A stretch of DNA of 64,000 nt, taken from Nitrosococcus halophilus Nc 4 (GTDB lineage: Bacteria > Pseudomonadota > Gammaproteobacteria > Nitrosococcales > Nitrosococcaceae). Under the pieces are notes generated by a model. That model was not told the origin of the DNA and did not search any database. It saw only the letters and a list, made by a program, of their open reading frames with translations. Below are positions 24,526-35,100 of the stretch, piece by piece. The stretch lies in NCBI RefSeq assembly GCF_000024725.1, contig NC_013960.1:1262261-1326260 (forward strand), in the 5' to 3' direction. The stretch's first letter is position 1. Each line of letters starts with the position of its first letter. A program made the position numbers and the translations under genes.

Positions 24526-24910
24526 AGAATCTTGCTCCCTTTGATCAAAAAAAATAATCTTAATACAGGTTAATTAATAGACTCAAGCAGCTAGTTATGG
24601 AGTTTTAGCAATATACGCTCCTAATACCCATTTCCATAAAAAATTCTTTGTTAACCCCCTTATCCTCGCTTTCTCTGCGAGGGGAGAAGGAGTAGAAGAG
24701 AGGGTTAATTGCTGGGATTAGTATAAAATCCGGGGTGGTTGTTTTTAGAATATCTTTCTGGATCGAGTAAAGTATCCTGCTATTTTTGATATAATGAAAA
24801 TTAATAATAAATAATTTTTTATTTTTTTACATTATAAGGAGTATTTGTTAATTTTCTTGGTTCATTAAGACATAATTGCCAGAACATCGCGGTTCTGGTG
24901 AGTAAACAGG
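24526..24910. promoter_or_regulatory. cysJ upstream region with -10 and leader hairpin
   Basis: This 385-bp non-coding stretch contains an extended -10 (TGATATAAT, near 24787-24795) followed by a very AT-rich leader. A 7-bp hairpin (CCAGAAC/GTTCTGG, 24879-24898) lies 12 bp before the cysJ ATG. No strong ribosome site is visible. Regulation through the hairpin is possible but unproven. Confidence 0.4.
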
Positions 24911-26764
24911 ATGGCCAAGAGGCTGACATACGTTGCCATGGGAAACGATTTATTTAGCGTTCAAAATAGCCCGCTTACTGCGGAGCAGGCAGAGACTTTA
25001 AACCGTCTAATTCCAGCTCTGACCACTGAGCAATTGACTTGGCTTGGCGGTTATCTCGCCGGCTTTAATGCCGCTAGGCAGGGCGCGGGGAGTGCGGCGC
25101 AACCTATGGCGCAGCCAGTAGCGGATGCTAGCCCTGCTAGGGCTGTCACGGTGTTGTTTGGCTCCCAAACTGGAAATGCTGAAAAACTTGCGGAAATGCT
25201 GTGCCAGCGACTGTCAGCAGCGGGTTTTACCCCTACGTTACAAAACATGGGAAGTTACAAGACGCGGCAACTGAAACGTGAAGACTACCTTTTTGTGATT
25301 GTAAGCACCCATGGCGAGGGCGATCCACCGGATAATGCCGAAGCATTCCATGAATTTCTGCATGGCAAAAAGGCACCTAAGTTGGACAGCCTTCGGTTTT
25401 CAGTGTTGGCCCTTGGGGATAGTAGCTATGAACATTTTTGTAAGACGGGCCAGGACTTTGATACCCGCCTAGAGGCTTTAGGAGGACAGCGCTTCTATCC
25501 GCGCATGGACTGTGACGTGGATTACGATGATTCTGCTGAGGCTTGGATCGATGGCATTCTGAAATCCCTTTCCGATGAATTGAGCACCCCAGCGGCGGTG
25601 ACCACCGGTTCGGCGGTGGCGGTACCCGCCACCACTTCTAGTTATTCTAGAAAAAATCCTTTTCCTGCGGCCTTATTGGAAAACCTTAAGATTACGGGGC
25701 GGGGGTCTAGCAAAGATGTTCGGCATGTGGAACTGTCCTTAGAAGGTTCCTCCCTCTCTTTTGAGCCTGGAGACTCCCTGGGAATTGTTCCAAGTAATTG
25801 TCCAGAATTAGTTGCTGAACTTATGGAGGTGGCCGGTCTCGATCCCAAGGCGGTTGTTTCCGATGCCAAGAAAGAAACCACCACTTTGGAAGAAGCGTTA
25901 TCCCATAGCTATGAGATCACCACCATTACTCGGCCATTTTTAGAGAAATATGCCACCTTTGCCGAGTCCCGGGAGCTTGGCAGGTTGTTGCAAGAGGAGA
26001 ACCGAGCCCAGCTGCGGGATTTCATTTATGGTCGAGAGATCATCGATGTCGTTCGGGGCTACCCCCTGCGGGGAATCACGGCCGAGCAATTTATCGGTTT
26101 GCTGAGAAAGCTACCGCCCCGGCTTTATTCTATCGCTTCTAGCTATCAGGCCAATCCTGATGAAGTCCACCTGACGGTGGGGGTGGTCCGCTACCAAAGC
26201 CATGGGCGCTCCCGCAAGGGAGTGGCGACCACGTTCTTATCGGAACGGGTGCCTGAGGATGGGACAGTGCCTGTTTATGTCGACAGTAATAAAAACTTTC
26301 GCCTTCCGGAAGACTCGGCTACGCCTATCATTATGGTAGGGCCGGGGACCGGGGTGGCGCCTTTCCGTGCTTTTTTAGAAGAACGGGAAGTGACTGAAGC
26401 TTCTGGTCGGAATTGGCTATTTTTTGGGGATAGGCATTTTCACACCGATTTTCTTTATCAGCGGGAGTGGCTCGATTACCGCAAGAATGGTTTATTAACT
26501 CGAATTGATGTGGCTTTTTCCCGGGATGAAGAGAAAAAAACTTACGTTCAGCACCGGATGCTTGAAAATAGCCGGGAGCTCTATGCCTGGTTAGAAGAAG
26601 GGGCCTATTTTTATGTCTGCGGTGATGCTGAGTATATGGCGCCCGATGTGCATGAGGCATTGCTTTCTATTGTGGAGAAGGAAAGCCGGGTCTCCAGGGA
26701 AAAGGCAGTGGAGTATGTAAGGGATCTGCAGCAGAGCAGGCGCTACCAACGAGACGTATATTGA
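24911..26764 (+). CDS. cysJ: Sulfite reductase flavoprotein subunit CysJ
   Basis: This 617-residue NADPH-sulfite reductase alpha subunit passes electrons from NADPH through FAD and FMN to CysI. A flavodoxin domain ([18 protein letters not shown], about residues 80-215) is followed by an FAD-binding region ([10 protein letters not shown]), an NADPH-binding region ([20 protein letters not shown]) and the typical end RRYQRDVY. It is 13 bp upstream of cysI, so the two form an operon. It supports assimilatory reduction of sulfite to sulfide. Confidence 0.96.
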   Translation: MAKRLTYVAMGNDLFSVQNSPLTAEQAETLNRLIPALTTEQLTWLGGYLAGFNAARQGAGSAAQPMAQPVADASPARAVTVLFGSQTGNAEKLAEMLCQRLSAAGFTPTLQNMGSYKTRQLKREDYLFVIVSTHGEGDPPDNAEAFHEFLHGKKAPKLDSLRFSVLALGDSSYEHFCKTGQDFDTRLEALGGQRFYPRMDCDVDYDDSAEAWIDGILKSLSDELSTPAAVTTGSAVAVPATTSSYSRKNPFPAALLENLKITGRGSSKDVRHVELSLEGSSLSFEPGDSLGIVPSNCPELVAELMEVAGLDPKAVVSDAKKETTTLEEALSHSYEITTITRPFLEKYATFAESRELGRLLQEENRAQLRDFIYGREIIDVVRGYPLRGITAEQFIGLLRKLPPRLYSIASSYQANPDEVHLTVGVVRYQSHGRSRKGVATTFLSERVPEDGTVPVYVDSNKNFRLPEDSATPIIMVGPGTGVAPFRAFLEEREVTEASGRNWLFFGDRHFHTDFLYQREWLDYRKNGLLTRIDVAFSRDEEKKTYVQHRMLENSRELYAWLEEGAYFYVCGDAEYMAPDVHEALLSIVEKESRVSREKAVEYVRDLQQSRRYQRDVY

Positions 26765-26777
26765 CGAGGTCGGGACA

Positions 26778-28517
26778 GTGACTCACGATTTGCAGCAAAA
26801 AGGCAAACTTAGTGCCGAGGAAAAGCTCAAGGAAGGGAGCGATTATCTGCGTGGAACGATTAAGGAAAGCCTGGCTGATCCAGTGACGGGCGCCGTCACC
26901 GCAGATGATGCCAAGCTACTTAAATTCCACGGTACCTATCAGCAGGATGACCGGGATTTACGTACCGAGCGGATGCGCCAGAAATTGGAACCCGCCTATT
27001 CCTTCATGGTTCGGGTACGGATGCCAGGGGGGGTCTGCACGCCGAAGCAGTGGTTGCAATTGGATGAATTGGCGCGTCAGTACGCCAATAATTCCCTGCG
27101 TATTACCACCCGGCAAACTTTTCAATTTCATGGGGTGGTTAAGCGTCATCTTAAAGCCACCATTGCGGGCATTAATCAGGCATTGTTGAATACCATTGCC
27201 GCTTGTGGCGATGTCAACCGTAATGTGGTCTGCCACAATAACCCCTACCTTTCCCCTCTCCATAAGACGGTTTATGAGTGGACCAAGCGGTTGAGCGACC
27301 ATTTCTTGCCCCAGACCCGAGCTTATCACGAAATCTGGCTGGATGAGGAAAAAGTTGCCGGTACGCTGCCTGAAGACCAGGAATCCCTCTATGGTAAGAC
27401 TTATCTTCCCCGTAAATTCAAAATAGGCGTGGCTATTCCGCCGAGCAATGATATTGATGTTTTCTCCCAAGATCTCGGTTTTATTGCTATTGGGAAAAAC
27501 AACCGCCTCACGGGTTTCAACGTCTGTGTTGGTGGGGGCATGGGGATGACTCACAGCGAGACGGCGACCTATCCTCGCCTAGGGGATGTGATCGGCTTCT
27601 GTACCCCCAGCCAATTACTGGAAGTTGCAGAAAACATCCTTAAAATTCAGCGTGATTTTGGCAATCGTTCCGACCGCAAGCAGGCCCGGCTGAAATACAC
27701 TATCGATAGTCGTAGTATCGATTGGTTCAAGGCGGAACTTAACCAGCGGCTAGGTTGGTCTTTGCCACCGGCACGTCCATTCCACTTTGAAAATAATGGC
27801 GATCGTTTTGGTTGGGCCCAGGATTCAAAGGGTCGTTGGCACCTTACCCTGTGCCTGTTAAGTGGTCGTATCAAAGACACCCCGGATCAGCCTTTGATGA
27901 CCGGACTGCGGGAAATCGCCAAGATCCACAAGGGAGATTTTCGCCTTACCACCAACCAAAATTTGACTATCGCCAATATTTCCAAAACCAATAAGCCCCG
28001 CATTGAGGCGTTATTGGAAAAATATCGCATTCCCTTGCCTGATCGGTTTAGTGCTGTGCGGCGTGATGCCATGTCTTGTGTGGCATTGCCTACTTGCGGC
28101 TTGGCTATGGCTGAAAGCGAGCGCATCCTGCCCGGATTTCTCAGCCGCCTGGAGGCGGTCATGGAAAAGTTAGGGTTGAGTAATGAACCCATCACGGTCC
28201 GTATCACCGGTTGCCCCAATGGCTGTGGCCGTCCCTACGTAGGCGAAATCGCGCTGGTGGGTAAATCGTTAGGTCATTACAATCTCTATCTGGGAGCAGG
28301 GTTTGCCGGCCACCGCTTGAATAAGCTATACCGGGAATCCTTAACCGAGGAGGAAATTATTGCGGTGCTCACGCCCATTTTTGAACATTATGCCCGGGAA
28401 CGGCAACAAGGCGAACATTTTGGAGATTTTGTGATCCGGATGGGCTATGTTGATGAAGTCAGGGCGGGACGGGAGTTCCACGAGGTTCGGCCCGAGAAGG
28501 TGGTACAAAGTGCCTAA
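26778..28517 (+). CDS. cysI: Sulfite reductase hemoprotein subunit CysI
   Basis: This 579-residue siroheme/4Fe-4S subunit catalyses six-electron reduction of sulfite to sulfide. N-terminal substrate/siroheme motifs include [14 protein letters not shown] and [10 protein letters not shown]. The iron-sulfur ligands are in CVALPTC (CX5C) and [20 protein letters not shown] (CX3C). The length is normal for CysI. The start at 26778 (MTHDLQQKG) is a GTG after AGGTCGGGA. Confidence 0.96.
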   Translation: MTHDLQQKGKLSAEEKLKEGSDYLRGTIKESLADPVTGAVTADDAKLLKFHGTYQQDDRDLRTERMRQKLEPAYSFMVRVRMPGGVCTPKQWLQLDELARQYANNSLRITTRQTFQFHGVVKRHLKATIAGINQALLNTIAACGDVNRNVVCHNNPYLSPLHKTVYEWTKRLSDHFLPQTRAYHEIWLDEEKVAGTLPEDQESLYGKTYLPRKFKIGVAIPPSNDIDVFSQDLGFIAIGKNNRLTGFNVCVGGGMGMTHSETATYPRLGDVIGFCTPSQLLEVAENILKIQRDFGNRSDRKQARLKYTIDSRSIDWFKAELNQRLGWSLPPARPFHFENNGDRFGWAQDSKGRWHLTLCLLSGRIKDTPDQPLMTGLREIAKIHKGDFRLTTNQNLTIANISKTNKPRIEALLEKYRIPLPDRFSAVRRDAMSCVALPTCGLAMAESERILPGFLSRLEAVMEKLGLSNEPITVRITGCPNGCGRPYVGEIALVGKSLGHYNLYLGAGFAGHRLNKLYRESLTEEEIIAVLTPIFEHYARERQQGEHFGDFVIRMGYVDEVRAGREFHEVRPEKVVQSA

Positions 28518-28603
28518 TTGCAAGCCACCCTAGAGCGGTAGCGATCTTTAGGCCTGTTCGGTATTATTCGTTATTTACAAAACAACTTAGAGGAGGAAGC
28601 GTC

Positions 28604-29242
28604 ATGGCACTACATATCGGCGATGTCGCCCCAGATTTTACCCAGGAATCCACAATTGGTCCGCTCAACTTCCACGAGTGGATTGGTGACAGTTGGGTGG
28701 TACTCTATTCCCATCCTGCCGACTACACGCCCGTGTGCACCACGGAACTCGGGCTTACCGCCAAGTTGGCAGATGAGTTCAAAAAGCGCAATGTTAAAGT
28801 GGCTGCCCTGAGTGTTGACGACACGGAGTCCCATAAGGGGTGGATCAACGATATCAACGAAACCCAGGGATGCCAGGTGAATTTCCCCATCATCGCTGAT
28901 GCGGATCGGAAGGTCTCCGAGCTCTATGACATGATTCATCCTGGCGCCAGTGAAACGGTGACGGTGCGCTCGGTCTATTTTATTGATCCCAACAAGAAGA
29001 TCCGGGCGGTGATCACTTATCCACCTAGTACAGGCCGGAATTTTGATGAAATCCTGCGGGTCATCGATTCCCTGCAGTTGACCGATGATTATAGTGTGGC
29101 AACGCCTGTGAACTGGAAAGATGGTGACGAGTGCGTCATTATTCCGTCATTAAAAGATCCAGAGGTTCTTAAAGAGAAATTCCCCAAGGGGTACAAAGAA
29201 ATCAAGCCCTACCTGCGGATGACTCCGCAACCTAATAAGTAA
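28604..29242 (+). CDS. 1-Cys (Prx6-type) peroxiredoxin
   Basis: This 212-residue peroxiredoxin has the peroxidatic motif HPADYTPVCTTEL (Cys near residue 46). The long C-terminal part typical of the Prx6 subfamily (TPVNWKDGDECVIIPSLKDP, then FPKGYKEIKPYLRMT) is present. It reduces hydrogen peroxide and organic peroxides. A strong AGAGGAGGAAG ribosome site precedes the ATG. It lies 86 bp after cysI and may be read through or have its own promoter. Confidence 0.93.
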   Translation: MALHIGDVAPDFTQESTIGPLNFHEWIGDSWVVLYSHPADYTPVCTTELGLTAKLADEFKKRNVKVAALSVDDTESHKGWINDINETQGCQVNFPIIADADRKVSELYDMIHPGASETVTVRSVYFIDPNKKIRAVITYPPSTGRNFDEILRVIDSLQLTDDYSVATPVNWKDGDECVIIPSLKDPEVLKEKFPKGYKEIKPYLRMTPQPNK

Positions 29243-29368
29243 CCAAATAAAGCGATATTTGGAACAAATGCCTCTTTTTTGAGTAGGCATTGTCGTCCGT
29301 GATAAATAGCTGGGTGGTTGGGTTTCTCCCCGGTCACCTGGCTATCATGGGCGTTAATTTGCGGCTAA

Positions 29369-29458
29369 TACCAATTTCATCTAATTTTGCATTGTATAAA
29401 TTCAGCTTAAACAAGCATTTGAGATCTTAATAAATTGCATTCTTTGATTAAATTGGTA
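29369..29458. repeat. 90-bp MITE-like repeat, copy 2
   Basis: Perfect 9-bp ends TACCAATTT and AAATTGGTA. It has the same length as, and strong similarity to, 21259-21348. It lies between the peroxiredoxin gene and the next membrane protein gene; the rest of the gap (29243-29568) shows only a weak hairpin (AATGCCT/AGGCATT, about 29264-29291). Confidence 0.78.
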
Positions 29459-29568
29459 TAACTTTATGGCGTCTCGCCACCCCTTGCCTCCCTTTGCCCC
29501 CCAGGCCTGCTGCCATTGCAGGAATAGTTTTTGGTAAAGCCCAATATCAAAAAAACGTTAGGTGTTGC

Positions 29569-30156
29569 ATGGCCACATCCTTTTCCAACCCCACCCCCCA
29601 TTCACCCTCTCAAGGGCCCACATGGGCCAGTTGTTTGGGTGCCGTAGCGATTGTGTTGGGTGTTTTGCTGACTGCGGTTCATGGCAACGAATGGATGAAG
29701 CAGGGGGTCATCGTCCAGGCTACGCCTGCCAGCGGAGTTGTCCCCGCCGCAGAGTGTCCCGAGGATGAGTTGGAAGAAGAGGGGCTTTCGCTGGCTGAGT
29801 GCGAGCAGATGGTGGCGAATGTCCAGAATTTCATTTTGTCCGCACCGGACTGGTTCTTTAGCTTTCAAATGAAATTGGCTTTTGCCGGTACTCTCATTGC
29901 CTTCGGGTCAATTATCATCGGTGCGGCATTGGTCCATTATCGCAGTTGGGCACCGACCACCGCCGTGTTGGTCTTCGCTGCTTTAGCCGTTATTGATGTG
30001 GTCGGTTTTATCGCAGTGGTCAATACCGGGCCCATATTAAGGAGCATGTACCTTTGGGACATTCTGCTCTGGTTCTTCATTCATCTCATGATGACGGTAG
30101 GTGCCATTGTGGGCCGCCAGAGTCAGATTCAGTCGAGTAGACAGTCATATCGATAA
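29569..30156 (+). CDS. Four-helix membrane protein of unknown function
   Basis: This protein of about 195 residues starts MATSFSNPTPHS and has a hydrophobic helix (CLGAVAIVLGVLLTAVHG), an acidic extracytoplasmic loop with two cysteines (one in AAECPEDE, one in LAECEQM), and three more helices. I place the start at the ATG at 29569, which has AGGTG in front; an in-frame ATG at 29494 would add 25 residues of poor character. It lies 18 bp before a cytochrome b561 gene, so a joint membrane redox role is conceivable. No family recognised. Confidence 0.65.
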   Translation: MATSFSNPTPHSPSQGPTWASCLGAVAIVLGVLLTAVHGNEWMKQGVIVQATPASGVVPAAECPEDELEEEGLSLAECEQMVANVQNFILSAPDWFFSFQMKLAFAGTLIAFGSIIIGAALVHYRSWAPTTAVLVFAALAVIDVVGFIAVVNTGPILRSMYLWDILLWFFIHLMMTVGAIVGRQSQIQSSRQSYR

Positions 30157-30174
30157 AAAAAGCTGCGAGGCAAT

Positions 30175-30717
30175 ATGCAAAGAGAAGGTTACAGTCGGAC
30201 GGCCGTTATCATCCACTGGGTACTGGCGGTTTCAATTTTCTTTTTGTTCATTTCCAGCTGGTGGATGTTAGCCTTGCCTCTGCCATCCGAGGATTTGGTT
30301 TATCGGGCATTCCCCTTCCAATTACACAAGAACATCGGGATTACCCTGGTGTTATTGCTGGGCTTACTCCTCTATGTCCGCTTTAAACACCGCCCTCGGG
30401 TGGAGATTTCCAAGGAGTATCCCCGTTGGATGCACCGACTCGCTGTTGCCGATCATGTGATCTTGTATCTCCTGATTTTTGCCGTCTGTATCAGCGGATA
30501 TCTTTCTTCTTCATTTAGCGGCTGGGGGACAACCTGGTGGTGGACGGTCGGTTTCCCTAACTGGGGGTGGGAGGATGAAGAGCTTAATATCTTTTTCTCG
30601 GATATTCATCTCTGGACTTGCTGGGCACTCCTTGCCGTGGCAGCGGTGCACATCAGCGGGGCCCTGTATCACGCTTTCCGCAATGATCGAGTCGTGCGCC
30701 GAATGCTGCGCCTGTAG
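30175..30717 (+). CDS. Cytochrome b561 family protein
   Basis: This 180-residue four-helix membrane protein matches CybB/YodB-type b561: YSRTAVIIHWVLAVSIFFLF with the first heme His, an RAFPFQLHKNIGITLVLL helix with the next His, an RLAVADHVILYLLIFAVCIS helix and a C-terminal DIHLWTCWALLAVAAVHISG helix with the last His pair. It probably carries electrons between quinol and a partner. It shares an operon with the preceding membrane protein gene and is convergent with the M48 protease. Confidence 0.9.
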   Translation: MQREGYSRTAVIIHWVLAVSIFFLFISSWWMLALPLPSEDLVYRAFPFQLHKNIGITLVLLLGLLLYVRFKHRPRVEISKEYPRWMHRLAVADHVILYLLIFAVCISGYLSSSFSGWGTTWWWTVGFPNWGWEDEELNIFFSDIHLWTCWALLAVAAVHISGALYHAFRNDRVVRRMLRL

Positions 30718-30723
30718 TTGAAG

Positions 30724-31560
30724 CTACTGCTTTTTTTCTAATTTGCATTTCGGCCGCCGGCCCTGATCGAGGGCTTGTTGATAGAGCTCCAGGGCCTTAG
30801 GTAAGGACTGCTCTAAATGACGAATACGGGATTGATCAGAGGGGTGAGTGGAGAGGAATTCCAGAGGTTGGGGACCACCGGTTTGCATCATATTTTCCCA
30901 AAGCTGAATGCTCTGGCGGGGATCAAAACAGGCGCGGGCCATATAGCGCAAGCCCAGGATGTCGGATTCGCTTTCTTGGGCGCGGCTGAAAGGTAAAACA
31001 ATGCCCACTTGGGCCCCTACCCCCAGTAAGGCCATGAGTTGTTGGCCGGTAGCACTGCTGGGGGTGCCGGTTAGAATCTGGACAAGCTGGAGGCCTGCCT
31101 GGGTGGCGTATTGGGTAGACAAACGGGCATTGCCATGTTGGGCGATGACGTGGCCGATTTCATGGCCGATAACCGCAGCAAGTTGATCGGCGTTTTCAGC
31201 CACTGAGAGAAGGCCTGTGTAAATGCCAATATAGCCTCCTGGTAAAGCAAACGCATTGACTTGGTCGGCTTTAAATACCGCCACTTCCCACTGGTCTCCA
31301 CTTTGGGGAGGAGGGGCCACCGCCGTGACGGCTTCAGCGACACAGTGCACATAGCGGTTGATAGCGGGATCTTGGGAAGCCGGTGTTTCTTGTTTGATTT
31401 GGCGATAGGCCGCCTCTCCCATTTGGGCCATTTGGTTAGAGGGAAAAAACTCCAATTGGGTGCGGCCCGTGGGAGAAGTGGCACAAGCTGCCAACAGGAG
31501 CAGACTTAACAAACTCAATAGCAGACTTTTGTTTAAGTTGTTTCTCATGTTGGGTGCCAC
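30724..31560 (-). CDS. M48-family metalloprotease lipoprotein
   Basis: This 278-residue exported protease has a signal peptide and lipobox LLAAC (Cys near residue 26), then a zinc protease domain with HEIGHVIAQHG (HExxH) and a downstream ESESDILGLRYMARA third-ligand region. It resembles BepA/LoiP-type envelope quality-control proteases without the TPR tail. The start is GTG at 31560 (MAPNMRNN) or ATG at 31548; neither has a strong ribosome site. Confidence 0.88.
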   Translation of the reverse strand: MAPNMRNNLNKSLLLSLLSLLLLAACATSPTGRTQLEFFPSNQMAQMGEAAYRQIKQETPASQDPAINRYVHCVAEAVTAVAPPPQSGDQWEVAVFKADQVNAFALPGGYIGIYTGLLSVAENADQLAAVIGHEIGHVIAQHGNARLSTQYATQAGLQLVQILTGTPSSATGQQLMALLGVGAQVGIVLPFSRAQESESDILGLRYMARACFDPRQSIQLWENMMQTGGPQPLEFLSTHPSDQSRIRHLEQSLPKALELYQQALDQGRRPKCKLEKKQ

Positions 31561-31616
31561 GAACTAAGTACCTATGAATAAAATATGAGATATCTTAGGA
31601 GCGAGCCGGTGGTGTT

Positions 31617-31656
31617 CCGCAAACCCGTTTTTCCTCCCTGAAAAAAGGGTTTGCGG
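31617..31656 (-). terminator. Hairpin after pepN
   Basis: 10-bp arms CCGCAAACCC and GGGTTTGCGG enclose an inner weaker stem of A/T bases. It lies between pepN and the M48 gene on their coding strand and could end pepN transcription. Confidence 0.5.
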
Positions 31657-31765
31657 GGACTTCCTTGTCCCCTGGCTCCACAATACTTCGAAACTTTTGC
31701 AAGATACTTAGGCAAGAATTTGGATTGGTGGATAACTATCGATAAAGGTAGGCTTCAACCTCCGC

Positions 31766-34417
31766 TTAGGCCAGATTTTTCGATACGATCTCATAGACGT
31801 CTTTAGAAATCTGCGGTGTTTTAGCGATGCGTTCCAATTGCGCCTTCATCAGCCCTTGCCGATTTTGGTCATAGCGTTGCCAAAGATTGAAGGCGCTCAC
31901 AAGACGGGCAGCCACTTGCGGATTAAGAGGATCAAGCTTAAGGACATAATCTCCAAGAAAGCGGTAGCCCTTGCCGCTGGGATCATGGAAACGAGCGGGA
32001 TTGCCCTGGCTGAAAGCGCCGATGAGGGCCCGGACCTTGTTCGGATTGGTCAGCTTAAAGGCGGGATGGTGGGTGAGTTCTTGCACTATTGCGAGAGTAT
32101 CCTGACGCCGGGAAAGGGCCTGGAGGGTGAACCATTTATCAATGACTAAAGAATCTTCCTGCCATCGGTCATAAAAAGTTTGGAGGGCAATCTTTCTTTC
32201 AGGACCATCTATATCGGCCAAGCTAGAGAGGGCTGCAATGACATCGGTCATGTTGTCGGCGCTGTTAAATTGCTGGAGACATTGACCGCGAATATCTGGC
32301 TCATCCAGTTCCATAAGATACCCGAGGCAGGTATTGCGTAGCTTACGCCGGCCCATTTCTTTAGGATCTCGGCGGTAAGCGCCGGTCTCGGTAAGCGCTT
32401 TGTAAGTGGCGGCAAAAGTTTCTCGGAGGGCTTTGGCAAGACTTTGCCGGATGAAACAACGAGCTTCATGAATGGCATCGGGATCGATGACTGCCATGAA
32501 CTCAGTCAGGTAATGTTCGGAGGGTAAGGCCAAAATGTGAGCCACAAAAGCTTGGTCAGGCTCATCGCTTTCGAGGATTTTGCCAATTGTATCAATAAAG
32601 GCGGAGTCGAGAACGAGGGGCCTTCCCTGCTGATAATCTTTCACCAGTTCTAGGAGGACTTTGACCGCCAGTTGTTGGCCGGCTTCCCAGCGGTTGAAGC
32701 GATCATTGTCATGGGCTAAAAGAAAGTAACGTTCTTCATCTTTAAGATCCAGGTAAAGTTTGACTGGGGCTGAAAAACCCCGCAGCAGGGACGGTACCGG
32801 TTCGCAGGGAATGTCATGGAAGACAAAAGTTTCTTCTTCTTGGCGTAATTCAAGGGTTCGCGTGCCGGTGACTGGGGTGGTTTCTCCGGCAAGGCGCAGG
32901 GGCAAATCCTGTCCCTCGGAATCCAGCAAGCCGGTGGCCAGGGGAATATGGAGCGGCGCCTTATGGGGTTGCCCCGGCGTGGGGGGACAGGTCTGTTTTA
33001 CCTTAAGGGTATAAGTGGATTTCTCCGAGTCATAAGCGCGGCTAATCCGGAGTTCTGGGGCCCCTGCCTGGCTATACCAGCGGCGGAATTGGGAGAAGTC
33101 GATAGCATTGGCATCTTCCAAGGCTTTGACAAAATCGTCAGTGGTGACCGCTTGGCCATCGTGGCGCTGAAAATAGAGGTCAGTTCCTTGGCGGAAGCCC
33201 TCTGGTCCCAAGAGATGGTAAAGCATGCGCACGATTTCGGCGCCCTTTTCATACACAGTCATGGTGTAGAAGTTATTGACTTCCACATAGGCTTCCGGGC
33301 GGACAGGGTGCGCCATGGGACCAGCATCTTCACGGAATTGATAGGTGCGCAGGTGGTTGACGTCTTGGATTCGCTTGACGGCGGGCGAACCCTGGTCAGC
33401 GCTAAATTGCTGATCCCGAAAGACTGTAAAACCTTCTTTGAGACTTAATTGGAACCAGTCACGGCAGGTGACCCGGTTACCTGACCAATTGTGGAAATAC
33501 TCGTGGGCGATCACCCCTTCGATATTTTCATAATCCGTATCAGTGGCTGTTTCCGGTTTGGCCAGCACATACTTGGAGTTGAAAATGTTAAGGCCTTTGT
33601 TTTCCATGGCGCCCATGTTGAAATCATCCACGGCGACGATCATGTAGATATCTAGGTCGTACTCTCGACCGTAAACTTGTTCATCCCAGGCCATCGCTCG
33701 TTTGAGGGAGGCCATGGCATGTTCGCATTTGTCCCGATTATGGGATTGTACGTACATGTGGAGGGTTACTTTACGGCCTGAACGGGTGACAAATTCATCT
33801 TCGATACGGGCTAAGTCGCCGGCCACGAGGGCGAAAAGATAAGAAGGTTTGGGGAAAGGATCTTGCCATTTAGCAAAGTGGCGGCCGTTATCCTCTTCGC
33901 CCTGAGCAACCAAGTTGCCATTGGAAAGCAGCACCGGATATTTTTTCTTGTCCGCCACAATCGTAGTGGTGTAACGGGCCATTACATCGGGGCGGTCAAG
34001 GAAATAGGTGATGCGACGAAATCCTTCCGCTTCACATTGAGTGCAAAAGTTACCGCCTGAAGTATATAGCCCTGAGAGGGTGGTATTGTCCTGGGGATAA
34101 ATGCGGGTTTCGATCTCTAGAGTGAAGCGTTCAGGTACTTGGAAAAGAGTGAGTGATTCTGGATTCTGTTGATAATCTTTTTTATCTAAGATTTGGCCGT
34201 CCAATTTGATAGAGAGTAATTCTAAAGCTTCCCCATTAAGGACTAGAGGGGAAGCTTGAGCTTCTGAATGGCGGGAGATAGCAAGCCGGGAACGAACTGT
34301 GGTTTGTTTTTCCCCCAACTCAAAATGGAGATCAATCGTTTCAATGCGATAATCAGGAATTTTATAGTTTTTTAGGTAAATGGTTTGGGGGGAGGTGGGG
34401 GCTTCTATCTCTAGCAT
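31766..34417 (-). CDS. pepN: Aminopeptidase N (PepN)
   Basis: This 883-residue M1-family zinc aminopeptidase has the usual E. coli-type PepN length. The exopeptidase motif is [11 protein letters not shown] (about residue 270) and the zinc site is [16 protein letters not shown] with the second Glu in [14 protein letters not shown]-terminal helical domain follows. It removes N-terminal residues from peptides in the cytoplasm. ATG at 34417. Confidence 0.96.
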   Translation of the reverse strand: MLEIEAPTSPQTIYLKNYKIPDYRIETIDLHFELGEKQTTVRSRLAISRHSEAQASPLVLNGEALELLSIKLDGQILDKKDYQQNPESLTLFQVPERFTLEIETRIYPQDNTTLSGLYTSGGNFCTQCEAEGFRRITYFLDRPDVMARYTTTIVADKKKYPVLLSNGNLVAQGEEDNGRHFAKWQDPFPKPSYLFALVAGDLARIEDEFVTRSGRKVTLHMYVQSHNRDKCEHAMASLKRAMAWDEQVYGREYDLDIYMIVAVDDFNMGAMENKGLNIFNSKYVLAKPETATDTDYENIEGVIAHEYFHNWSGNRVTCRDWFQLSLKEGFTVFRDQQFSADQGSPAVKRIQDVNHLRTYQFREDAGPMAHPVRPEAYVEVNNFYTMTVYEKGAEIVRMLYHLLGPEGFRQGTDLYFQRHDGQAVTTDDFVKALEDANAIDFSQFRRWYSQAGAPELRISRAYDSEKSTYTLKVKQTCPPTPGQPHKAPLHIPLATGLLDSEGQDLPLRLAGETTPVTGTRTLELRQEEETFVFHDIPCEPVPSLLRGFSAPVKLYLDLKDEERYFLLAHDNDRFNRWEAGQQLAVKVLLELVKDYQQGRPLVLDSAFIDTIGKILESDEPDQAFVAHILALPSEHYLTEFMAVIDPDAIHEARCFIRQSLAKALRETFAATYKALTETGAYRRDPKEMGRRKLRNTCLGYLMELDEPDIRGQCLQQFNSADNMTDVIAALSSLADIDGPERKIALQTFYDRWQEDSLVIDKWFTLQALSRRQDTLAIVQELTHHPAFKLTNPNKVRALIGAFSQGNPARFHDPSGKGYRFLGDYVLKLDPLNPQVAARLVSAFNLWQRYDQNRQGLMKAQLERIAKTPQISKDVYEIVSKNLA

Positions 34418-34483
34418 AAATTTTTCTCCCAGGCTTGCTTATCAAGAATCAATTATGCTGTTTAAATAATAGGGGAAAGTGAA

Positions 34484-34518
34484 GAAAAAAACCCGTGGAT
34501 CAAGAGTCGATCCACGGG
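34484..34518 (-). terminator. Rho-independent terminator of RRM gene
   Basis: 10-bp arms CCCGTGGATC and GATCCACGGG with a 7-nt loop, followed on the minus strand by a run of seven T (complement of A at 34485-34491). It lies 23 bp after the RRM gene stop. Confidence 0.85.
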
Positions 34519-34540
34519 CGTAAATAGTAGCATTTACTTT

Positions 34541-34816
34541 TTAGAAACGGCGACTCTGACGGGGGGGGCGGGAAGTACGTTCCCGAGCCTCGTTGATACG
34601 CAGCGGGCGGCCTTTAAAGTCGGTGCCGTTTAACTGTTCAATGGCCTCGGCAGCGGCGTCATGGTCCATTTCCACAAAACCGAAACCGCGAGGTTTCCCG
34701 GTTTCTCGATCAGAAATCAATTTTACGGAATTTACTGCGCCAAAAGGCTCAAATAATTCCCGTATTTCATCTTGGGAGCATTGGAAGGGCAAGTTTCCTA
34801 CGTAAATGGAAGTCAT
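34541..34816 (-). CDS. RRM RNA-binding protein
   Basis: This 91-residue protein consists of one RNA recognition motif and a basic tail. RNP2 is SIYVGNLPF and RNP1 is KPRGFGFVEM, both complete. The tail (SRPPRQSRRF) is arginine-rich. Similar small RRM proteins in bacteria are often cold-induced RNA chaperones. ATG at 34816 chosen over a TTG two codons upstream. It is monocistronic with its own terminator. Confidence 0.9.
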   Translation of the reverse strand: MTSIYVGNLPFQCSQDEIRELFEPFGAVNSVKLISDRETGKPRGFGFVEMDHDAAAEAIEQLNGTDFKGRPLRINEARERTSRPPRQSRRF

Positions 34817-35076
34817 ATTCAATCACTCTAAGACATCGACTGCCCTAAGGTTACAAGTATGCCCTAGGGCCTTCTTCAATCAAGAGGGTTTTCTAGCTAA
34901 AGGCGCTGCGCAGGGAACGAGGCAGCTTAAAGCCAAAGAACCCTTTCCAATTTTAGTTCGCTAGCCTTTTATCCCTGGCCGATGCGCAGCGTATCTGAAA
35001 GCAAGCGGTAGGAATAAAAATCAGAGGTCGAACAGCTCAAAAGCATACGCCTATCCCCCCAAGAGCACAAGGGAAA

Positions 35077-35100
35077 AAAGTAGGTATTTCTACCTACTTT
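35077..35100 (-). terminator. Terminator of the hopanoid-phosphonate operon
   Basis: 10-bp arms AAAGTAGGTA and TACCTACTTT with a 4-nt loop, followed on the minus strand by a T-run (complement of A at 35074-35079). The stop codon of the last gene (TAG, 35094-35096) is inside the stem. Confidence 0.85.
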
